Below, piece after piece: positions 6,902 to 12,130 of a stretch of 12,130 nucleotides of DNA. The notes under the pieces were generated by a model. The model was given only the letters and a program-made list of their open reading frames with translations. It made no database searches and was not told the origin of the DNA. Both the position numbers and the translations under genes were made by a program. Position 1 is the first letter of the stretch; each line of letters opens with the position of its first letter. The DNA is from an uncultured Clostridium sp. (GTDB lineage: Bacteria > Bacillota > Clostridia > Oscillospirales > Acutalibacteraceae): the NCBI GenBank assembly GCA_900547915.1, contig URIN01000015.1, positions 1 to 12,130 of the forward strand, given 5' to 3'.

Positions 6902-8368
6902 ATGGCTGGGAAAAGTACTCTTACCAAAAAGAAGAAAACGGGATACGCTTTCGGTATTTTCACCGAATCGCTTATCTATAATATGTTTTATACATATTAT
7001 CTAACGTTTCTTATTGAAATAGTCGGTATAAAGCCGGCGTTCAGTTCAATCATTATTTTTATTTCAATCGCATGGGATGCTGTTACAGACCCCATGATAG
7101 GTAACTATACAGACCGTCCGGGTGTCGATAAACGCAAAGTTATGAAAATGTCACTCGTGCCGCTCGGTCTTATCTTTATAATTGCGTGGACGAGCATAGG
7201 TGCGGGTCTGTCCTCACAGCTTGCAAAAATTCTGCTCTACACAGTTATAACAATGTGTCTGTGGGTGTTCTATACGATGTACACCATTCCTTACTATGCC
7301 GTTGTAGCTGAAATTACAGAAGATTATGATGAAAGAACAGAGATACGTTCTTTCTCTTCACTTCTTAATGCGGCGGCAGTAGGCCTTGGAAATATTCTGC
7401 CAGCACTTGTACCAACAGTTGCAATAATTCTTACCCCTAAGTTTGAAAGCAACGCATATGCCGTTATAGCGGCTATTATAAGCATTATGGCGGTAGCACT
7501 TGGATTTATCTGCTGTAATTCTTTAAAGGGCGTATACGAGCCTAAAAAGGCTGTGCCTGGCCAGGCAACCGGCTCAATAAAGGAAACATTTAAGGCTTTC
7601 GGCGGAATACTCAGAATGAAGCCTGCAAAATATTTCCTGTTCTTTGTATTCTTCTTCCTTGCAACGTCTTCAATGATTCAGTCAAACCTTACTTATATGG
7701 TAATCGACTGCATCGGAATGGATTATGATACGGGTATTGTTGCCGTTATAATTTCACTTGTGGTTTCAATGGCTATCGTTGTTCCTATAGTTGAAAAGGT
7801 TGCTCATAAAAAAGACAGACGCTTTGCCGCAATTCTGTTTCTTTCAATAGCATGCGCAGGCGAGGTCCTTATCAAAATAGTAGGACTTGATGCAGAAATA
7901 GGCGGATTCAGAATTATGTGTGTTGTCGCACCCGCTGTTCTCGGCATCGGCACCGGCACTTTCTGGACTTTGTTCTATTCCATGGGATATGACCTTGTTG
8001 AGCTTGATGAATTTATTACCGGCACCAGAAAAGAATCGTCCATCACGGCTCTTCCTCAGCTCGTTCAGAAGTTCGGTTCTGCTTTCGGTATCCTTATGGC
8101 AGGTGTACTCCTCGGTGCGTACGGTTATGACTCATCAGGTGATATAGCAGGTTCTGAATCACTTATTCAGCAAGTTACCGATCCCAAGATTGTAAACGGT
8201 ATGGAGAATATTTCCACAATAATTCCTGCGGCAATGCTGTTCGTGGCAATCATTTTTGCCGTTCTCTATCCTATGACAAGAGAACGTGTAAACGCCCTTA
8301 TGGTACAGCTCAGAAAAAAGAGAAACGGAGAAGAGTATACTACCGAGGGATTTGAAAAACTTTTGTAA
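6902..8368 (+). CDS. GPH-family (MelB-like) cation:sugar symporter, MFS superfamily
   Basis: A 488-residue inner-membrane transporter with about 12 hydrophobic helices. The second helix carries AWDAVTDPMIGNYTDR, the signature of the glycoside-pentoside-hexuronide:cation symporters. Asp59 and Asp63 match the two helix-II aspartates that bind the coupling cation in MelB, so cation-coupled uptake is expected. PYYAVVAEITEDYDERT in the loop after helix IV is also typical. The N-terminus is short and basic (KSTLTKKKK) and the C-terminus is charged and cytoplasmic. Members import galactosides, xylosides, glucuronides or arabinosides, and the substrate cannot be told from sequence. The convergent neighbour is a cytoplasmic GH127 arabinofuranosidase, so an L-arabinose-containing oligosaccharide is a reasonable guess. 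It is preceded by a strong SD and followed by a strong terminator. Confidence 0.88.
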   Translation: MAGKSTLTKKKKTGYAFGIFTESLIYNMFYTYYLTFLIEIVGIKPAFSSIIIFISIAWDAVTDPMIGNYTDRPGVDKRKVMKMSLVPLGLIFIIAWTSIGAGLSSQLAKILLYTVITMCLWVFYTMYTIPYYAVVAEITEDYDERTEIRSFSSLLNAAAVGLGNILPALVPTVAIILTPKFESNAYAVIAAIISIMAVALGFICCNSLKGVYEPKKAVPGQATGSIKETFKAFGGILRMKPAKYFLFFVFFFLATSSMIQSNLTYMVIDCIGMDYDTGIVAVIISLVVSMAIVVPIVEKVAHKKDRRFAAILFLSIACAGEVLIKIVGLDAEIGGFRIMCVVAPAVLGIGTGTFWTLFYSMGYDLVELDEFITGTRKESSITALPQLVQKFGSAFGILMAGVLLGAYGYDSSGDIAGSESLIQQVTDPKIVNGMENISTIIPAAMLFVAIIFAVLYPMTRERVNALMVQLRKKRNGEEYTTEGFEKLL

Positions 8369-8390
8369 TTTAATATAAGTAATAAAATAT

Positions 8391-8432
8391 AAGCCCACGC
8401 TAAAACTTTTCGTTTAAGCGTGGGCTTTTTTT
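8391..8432. terminator. Strong terminator shared by convergent symporter and GH127 genes
   Basis: The arms AAGCCCACGCTAAAAC (8391-8406) and GTTTAAGCGTGGGCTT (8412-8427) pair over 16 positions with one mismatch around the loop TTTTC. On the + strand seven T follow (8426-8432). On the - strand the exit is A/T-rich (TTATATTTTATTAC), so it may also stop the GH127 transcript. The T run overlaps the GH127 stop codon (TTA on the + strand at 8431-8433), so the two genes share almost no spacer beyond this hairpin. Confidence 0.95.
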
Positions 8433-10353
8433 AGTGCCTTATATAAACTGCCATTTCGTTTTCCCCTCGGTTTGCCCATTTGTAATACGGTATGAATTTC
8501 AAACGCACAAGTTTTTCGCGCGGCGCTCTGTATTCGCTGTAAAGTGCTTCACCGTCAGGTTCCTGCCTGTAACCGTTTGCAAAAATGTTTTCACCGTCAT
8601 AAGAAAATTTCGGGATTTTCGCAAGCCTTAGCAGATGCAGGTCAGCGCCGTTGTCCTTTTCTTCAAGACAGTAAACAAATGGCCCTCTCATAACTGCAAT
8701 TTTTCCGATGTTTTCACGCACCCTTGAATTGCATTTAATTATTTTAATGCGTGGGTTGAAATTCGCAGCTATCGTCTGAGTATCGTCAATTTCAAAATAA
8801 GCATAGCCGTCTTTTATAAACGGGTTTTTAATGCTGAATTCAAAATTATCGCACCATTCGGGAATTCTGAAAGCTATCTTCGCTGGCTTTTTCGGATTTA
8901 TTTTTAAGGTGACCCGTCCGCTGTTAAGGTAATCGCTGTCGATATCTATTTTTGCAAGTGAGCAGTCGGCAGTGCAGCTTTCGTAAAGGTTAATGAAAAC
9001 CGTATCATCGCTTTCGGTAAAACAGTATTCTCCCAAGTCAGAAATAAGGCGCGCAATGTTCGGAGGGCAGCAGGCACAGTCAAACCATTTTTGCCTTATT
9101 GGTTTTATATGACTTCTGTGTCCGTCAAGTGCAAGTGTTTTCGGCTCCGCCTCAAGCGGGTTCGTGTAAAAAAACGATTTTCCGTCTTCTGCCATTCCTG
9201 CAAGCACACAGTTGTAAAGGCTTCTTTCAGCCGCGTTGAAATATTTTGAATTAAAGTCCGCCTGCATCATTCTCCTTGCGAAAAATATAAGTCCTACTGA
9301 GGCGCAGCTTTCCGCATATGCCGTGGCGTTGGGCAGGTCATATGCGTATGTGAACGCCTCGCCCTCTTTTGTTGAGCCTATTCCTCCCGTTATATACATT
9401 TTTTTCTTCGTTATGTCGTCAAATAAAGTCTTGCACGCATCAAGCAACACTTCATCACCGTCAAGTCTTGCAAGATCCGCCATTGCCGTGTAAAGATATA
9501 CTGCCCGTACAGCATGTCCCACAGCTTCCTTTTGCTCTCTAACGGGCAGATGAGCCTGATTATATACATATTTAATCTTGTTTTCGGGCGTGCTCTCTCC
9601 TCGCTCAATGTCAAAATAGTAAGGTCTTGTTCCTCTTCTGTCTATCAGAAGCCTCGCCGTGTCAAGATACTCTTCTTTGCCTGTCACTGCGTAAAGCTTA
9701 AGCAGTCCCTCCTCAGCTATAGGGTGCCCGCCGTATCCCGCCTTGCCGTTTCCGCCGAATGTTTCGCATATCAGGTCGGCAAATTTTGACGCCGTGTCAA
9801 GCAGCGTGTGTTTTCCCGTTGCAGTGTAATGAGCGCAGGCAGCTTCAGCAAGATGCCCGAAACAGTAAAGCTCGTGAAAATCTCTCAGGTTTTCAAATCT
9901 TGCGCTCGGGTTGTTTATAGTATACAGCGTGTCGCAGTATCCATCGCTTTCAGCCGCACGAATTATAAGTTCAATTGCGATGTCTACTGCTTTTTCAAGC
10001 TCTGCGTCTGCGTGATTCTCAAGTGAATATGACGCCGCCTCTATCCATTTGTATAAGTCTGAATCCTGAAATACCCATCCTTTGAATGCACCAGGAGCAG
10101 AATTGCTGTCCGTGTAGTGCCATTCGTTCGTGGGGTAAATAGGTGTTTCAATTCCTTTTTCTCTCTGTTCTTTTGCTTTTGCGGCTTTTCTGAAATTATC
10201 CATACAGCGGCTAGGCTCGGCACCGTCAACTCCGTCCTCAAGCGCTTTGCGCTGATAAGGGATTACCTCTTTTCTTACAAGCTCCTGTTTTTCTTTCCAG
10301 AAAGAATTTTTAAATTTTACATTGCTGTTTACTGTTATTTTGGCGTTTTTCAT
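8431..10353 (-). CDS. GH127 beta-L-arabinofuranosidase
   Basis: A 640-residue enzyme of glycoside hydrolase family 127 (formerly DUF1680), which releases beta-linked L-arabinofuranose using a zinc-bound cysteine nucleophile. Residues about 15-440 form the helical barrel, with WHYTDSNSAPGAFKGWVFQDSD and RDFHELYCFGHLAEAA near the active site. The catalytic set is complete: Glu332 in TKEGEAF, Glu348 and Cys350 in YAESCASVG, and Cys428-Cys429 in DCACCPPN. This matches Glu322, Glu338, Cys340, Cys417 and Cys418 of Bifidobacterium longum HypBA1 with an almost constant offset of 10-11. The rest (about 445-640) is beta-rich, as in the family. There is no signal peptide, so it acts in the cytoplasm on imported substrate. 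GGAGG (plus-strand 10359-10363) precedes the ATG. The family also includes other specificities, so the exact substrate is uncertain. Confidence 0.92.
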   Translation of the reverse strand: MKNAKITVNSNVKFKNSFWKEKQELVRKEVIPYQRKALEDGVDGAEPSRCMDNFRKAAKAKEQREKGIETPIYPTNEWHYTDSNSAPGAFKGWVFQDSDLYKWIEAASYSLENHADAELEKAVDIAIELIIRAAESDGYCDTLYTINNPSARFENLRDFHELYCFGHLAEAACAHYTATGKHTLLDTASKFADLICETFGGNGKAGYGGHPIAEEGLLKLYAVTGKEEYLDTARLLIDRRGTRPYYFDIERGESTPENKIKYVYNQAHLPVREQKEAVGHAVRAVYLYTAMADLARLDGDEVLLDACKTLFDDITKKKMYITGGIGSTKEGEAFTYAYDLPNATAYAESCASVGLIFFARRMMQADFNSKYFNAAERSLYNCVLAGMAEDGKSFFYTNPLEAEPKTLALDGHRSHIKPIRQKWFDCACCPPNIARLISDLGEYCFTESDDTVFINLYESCTADCSLAKIDIDSDYLNSGRVTLKINPKKPAKIAFRIPEWCDNFEFSIKNPFIKDGYAYFEIDDTQTIAANFNPRIKIIKCNSRVRENIGKIAVMRGPFVYCLEEKDNGADLHLLRLAKIPKFSYDGENIFANGYRQEPDGEALYSEYRAPREKLVRLKFIPYYKWANRGENEMAVYIRH

Positions 10354-10369
10354 ATTGCCCTCCGAATAT

Positions 10370-10397
10370 AAAAAAGCCGTCGCGTTTGTGCGGCGGC
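10370..10397 (-). terminator. Terminator or attenuator hairpin between the small membrane gene and GH127
   Basis: Read on the - strand, GCCGCCGC (10397-10390), loop ACAAAC, then GCGACGGC (10383-10376) pair over 8 positions with one internal C-A mismatch, and six T follow (10375-10370). It ends only about 6 nt before the GH127 ribosome binding site. It would cut expression of GH127 from the upstream promoter unless read through. I see no convincing separate promoter after it. Confidence 0.7.
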
Positions 10398-10431
10398 AAT
10401 CTAAAAAACAGTCAGGAAGATTTTTTTATGT

Positions 10432-10746
10432 TTAAGCGGCAAAATCATAATCATCATTATAATATCCGCTGTTTCTTTCCGTTCCCTGCTGCAAAACACG
10501 CTCGCTTTCGGGCATGCTGTTTCTTGCGTTTCTGAGCTTTTTCTGCTGGCGTGCTTCTCTGCTCAGAAATACAGCGCTGAAAACAATTGCAAGCACTGCA
10601 AGTTCAGCGGCAAGCACAAGACGCATTTCGCTTTGACTCAGTTCTTCAAAAAGTCTGAACGGAAGAGACATAACACCGAAACCTGCGGCGGCCGTTACAA
10701 CAAAAAGTAAAATATTCTTGATAGTATCTTTAATAATGTTTTTCAT
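10432..10746 (-). CDS. Small membrane protein of unknown function (two predicted helices)
   Basis: A 104-residue protein that I do not recognise. Two hydrophobic stretches at about 11-29 (NILLFVVTAAAGFGVMSLP) and 43-61 (LVLAAELAVLAIVFSAVFL) are joined by a short loop with Glu and Arg. The N-terminus is basic (MKNIIKDTIK) and a strongly basic stretch follows helix 2 (REARQQKKLRNAR), which predicts both ends in the cytoplasm. The C-terminal tail is polar and acidic (NSGYYNDDYDFAA). AGGAGA (plus-strand 10754-10759) gives a good ribosome binding site. It lies between the MocR regulator and GH127 on the same strand, with its own promoter candidate and the nested inverted repeats. It could be a minor membrane factor unrelated to sugar use. 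Function is unknown; the coding call rests on the SD, the promoter and the coherent hydrophobicity pattern. Confidence 0.75.
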   Translation of the reverse strand: MKNIIKDTIKNILLFVVTAAAGFGVMSLPFRLFEELSQSEMRLVLAAELAVLAIVFSAVFLSREARQQKKLRNARNSMPESERVLQQGTERNSGYYNDDYDFAA

Positions 10747-10782
10747 ATTGCATTCTCCTTTTTTCGTGGTTTTTCCTTACAT

Positions 10783-10805
10783 TTTTCATTTTACACGAAT
10801 GAAAA
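10783..10805. promoter_or_regulatory. Operator-like dyad over the small gene's promoter
   Basis: TTTTCATT (10783-10790) and AATGAAAA (10798-10805) form a perfect 8-bp dyad with a 7-bp spacer. It covers the candidate -10 box and part of the spacer, which is typical placement for a repressor operator. The nearby MocR protein is the obvious candidate to bind it, but this is inference only. Confidence 0.45.
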
Positions 10806-10815
10806 CCAAATGCAA
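10788..10815 (-). promoter_or_regulatory. Candidate promoter of the small membrane protein gene
   Basis: On the - strand TTGCAT (10815-10810) is followed after 16 bp by TAAAAT (10793-10788). Matches to consensus are 4/6 and 5/6. Transcription would start near 10781, giving a leader of about 35 nt that ends in a good SD. GH127 could be reached from here by read-through of the intervening hairpin. Confidence 0.5.
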
Positions 10816-10827
10816 TATGTAAAACAT

Positions 10828-10852
10828 GAATAGTCCGTAAATAAGGACTTAT
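10828..10852. repeat. Short dyad in the MocR-small gene spacer
   Basis: AGTCC and GGACT form perfect 5-bp arms around GTAAATAA, just upstream of the 19-bp inverted repeat. No T run follows on the - strand, so it is not a convincing terminator for the MocR gene. It could be a protein binding site or chance. Confidence 0.3.
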
Positions 10853-10864
10853 AGAACAAAATTT

Positions 10865-12127
10865 CTATTTTTCTATTGACTTTTTCAAAGCGCCTGCGGC
10901 GCTCTCAAGCTCGCTGTGTTTTATGCCTCCGGGGCTCAGAACAAGCGATATCAAGCCGTTTTCATATTTTTCAATATAAAGCTTAATTCCGCTTTTTTCA
11001 AATGTTTCCGTATTTCCGTCAAAAGGCACCTGTAAAATTACTTGAAGCAGATTTTCACTGATTTCTATTTTACAATCGGGAAACTTATTTTTCAATATAC
11101 CATAAAAAATTTTTGTTTTTGATGTGTAAAATCTTCGCGTCTTTCTTATTTGCGCCATAAGTCTGCCGTCTCTGATGAAACTGCACAGCGCAATTTGTTC
11201 CGTCTTGCTTGCCGTCTGGCTGAATTTGTAAATGTTTTGCCTGTATTTTTCAGCAAGTTCATTTGTAAGTATCATAAAACTTATTCTGATTGACGGCAGC
11301 AGAAGTCTTGAAAAAGAGCCTAAATATACAACATTGCTTCCGCCGGACAGCGCGTAAAGCGATGGGGTAGGGCGGCTGTTGTACTGAAAATCACTCTCAT
11401 AATCGTCCTCTATAACAAGACTGCCGTTTGCAGCTGAATATTTTGTGAGTTCGATTCTGCGTTTGTTTGGCATAACATCTCCCCACCGTGTCATGTGAGA
11501 TGGGGATACATAAATAATATCAGCGTCTTTGTATCTGTAACGCACATCAAATCCGTAATCTTCAAATAAAGCTGTTCCCTGAACGAAACTTCTGTCAGGC
11601 AGTGAAACGGTCTGCCTTTTGTCAATCAATGAGCACAGAACGTGCAAAAGGCTCTGTGTGCCTGCGCCTATAACTATTCTGTCAGGTGAAGCGGCAACAT
11701 TGCGCTTTTTCAGTATGTATTCAGATATTGCCTGTCTGAGTTCCAATTCTCCCTGAGGCTCGCTGTAAGACAGCAGCTTTTCGTTCTGTCTGAGCGCCGC
11801 TTTCATATGCCGTCTCCATATCTCAAAATCAAAGCTTTCGGGGTCAGCCGCCGTTCCGCTGAAATTATAAATAATCTCGTTTTTTTCTGTTTGGCTTACT
11901 GCTTTTCGTTCGCCCGGGCTTCTGTATGAAACATAGTAACCGCTCTGCGGCTCGCTTATTATGTACCCATCTTCAGCAAGTGCAAAATAGGCGTTCTGTA
12001 TAGTGGTTCTGCTCACCGAAAAAAGTTCGCTCGCTTTTCTTACAGAAGGCAATTTTCCGCCGTAAACTATTTGATTTGTTGTTATCCTTTTTTTTATGTA
12101 ATTATATACTTCTTCATATTTGCTCAT
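10865..12127 (-). CDS. MocR-type transcription regulator (GntR wHTH + aminotransferase-like domain), PLP lysine missing
   Basis: A 420-residue MocR/GabR-type regulator. Residues 1-68 are a GntR winged helix (GGKLPSVRKASELFSVSRTTIQNAYFALAEDGYI, wing SGYYV). From about 90 on it is a fold-type I aminotransferase-like domain with YSEPQGELELRQAISEYI, GAGTQSLLHVL, and EDDYESDFQY, where Asp242 and Tyr243 are the usual pyridine and phenol contacts. The lysine that binds PLP in GTFSK is Arg274 here (YLGSFSRLLLPSIR; codon AGA at plus-strand 11306-11308). The usual PSHQxPTG motif reads PSHMTRWG, and about 20 residues between FEDYGFDVRY and DADIIYVSPS are missing compared with typical members of about 450-480 residues. 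So it probably cannot form a PLP aldimine. The ATG is 3 bases from the window edge, so its SD is not visible and a longer N-terminus is possible though unlikely. The target is probably the downstream same-strand genes; this is inference. Confidence 0.88.
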   Translation of the reverse strand: MSKYEEVYNYIKKRITTNQIVYGGKLPSVRKASELFSVSRTTIQNAYFALAEDGYIISEPQSGYYVSYRSPGERKAVSQTEKNEIIYNFSGTAADPESFDFEIWRRHMKAALRQNEKLLSYSEPQGELELRQAISEYILKKRNVAASPDRIVIGAGTQSLLHVLCSLIDKRQTVSLPDRSFVQGTALFEDYGFDVRYRYKDADIIYVSPSHMTRWGDVMPNKRRIELTKYSAANGSLVIEDDYESDFQYNSRPTPSLYALSGGSNVVYLGSFSRLLLPSIRISFMILTNELAEKYRQNIYKFSQTASKTEQIALCSFIRDGRLMAQIRKTRRFYTSKTKIFYGILKNKFPDCKIEISENLLQVILQVPFDGNTETFEKSGIKLYIEKYENGLISLVLSPGGIKHSELESAAGALKKSIEK

Positions 12128-12130
12128 AAC

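Larger units (their letters stand above)
10736..10827. repeat. 19-bp inverted repeat flanking the small gene's promoter and start
   Basis: On the + strand ATGTTTTTCATATTGCATT (10736-10754) and AATGCAATATGTAAAACAT (10809-10827) are reverse complements at 18 of 19 positions, separated by 54 nt. The left arm covers the start codon and the first codons of the small membrane protein gene; the right arm covers its candidate -35 box. In RNA read through from the MocR gene the two arms could pair and hide the start codon. RNA starting at the predicted promoter would lack the upstream arm. Confidence 0.8.

Noticed and set aside
11290..11330. Sequencing error or pseudogene as the reason for the missing PLP lysine in the MocR protein
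   Set aside because: The reading frame is intact for 420 codons and other pocket motifs are also changed, so gradual divergence is more likely than a single error.

Overview
The window looks like a contig end from a gut-type member of the Clostridia (Bacillota), probably an uncultured Oscillospirales or Lachnospirales relative. The grounds are AT-rich DNA, strong purine-rich ribosome binding sites, a YfhO-family membrane protein, a macro-HTH protein, a GPH sugar symporter, a GH127 glycosidase and a MocR regulator. This placement is inferred from gene families, not from a marker gene. Bases 1-25 are not genomic: they match the end of the Illumina Nextera read-1 adapter, including the 19-bp Tn5 mosaic end.

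Left region (26-5949, + strand) is a tight three-gene operon. It encodes a cytoplasmic glycosyltransferase with two GT-A domains and a coiled-coil tail, a YfhO-family polytopic GT-C-type membrane protein, and a macro-domain (ADP-ribose hydrolase type) protein with a C-terminal helix-turn-helix-like domain. The third gene starts with GTG directly after the second gene's stop codon, and a clear terminator closes the operon. The first two genes suggest glycosylation of a surface polymer. Why a macro-HTH protein is coupled to them is unknown.

Middle region (5950-8432) holds a von Willebrand A protein with an intact MIDAS, behind an extended -10 promoter and a hairpin-rich leader of about 130 nt, then a GPH-family cation:sugar symporter. 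The symporter ends in a strong hairpin terminator shared with the convergent gene.

Right region (8433-12130, - strand) reads right to left: a MocR-type regulator (GntR DNA-binding domain plus aminotransferase-like domain), a small two-helix membrane protein of unknown function, and a GH127 beta-L-arabinofuranosidase with all its zinc and catalytic residues. GH127 lacks a signal peptide, so it probably acts on imported arabinooligosaccharides, perhaps delivered by the convergent symporter. The MocR protein has Arg in place of the PLP-binding Lys and a shortened large domain. A 19-bp inverted repeat (18/19 matching) spans the promoter and start codon of the small membrane protein gene, with a perfect 8-bp dyad nested inside it.

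The points most worth follow-up are the macro-HTH/VWA pair with its structured leader, the lysine-less MocR regulator, and the nested inverted repeats. No tRNA, rRNA, CRISPR array or natural mobile element was seen. No gene-free stretch exceeds about 250 bases.
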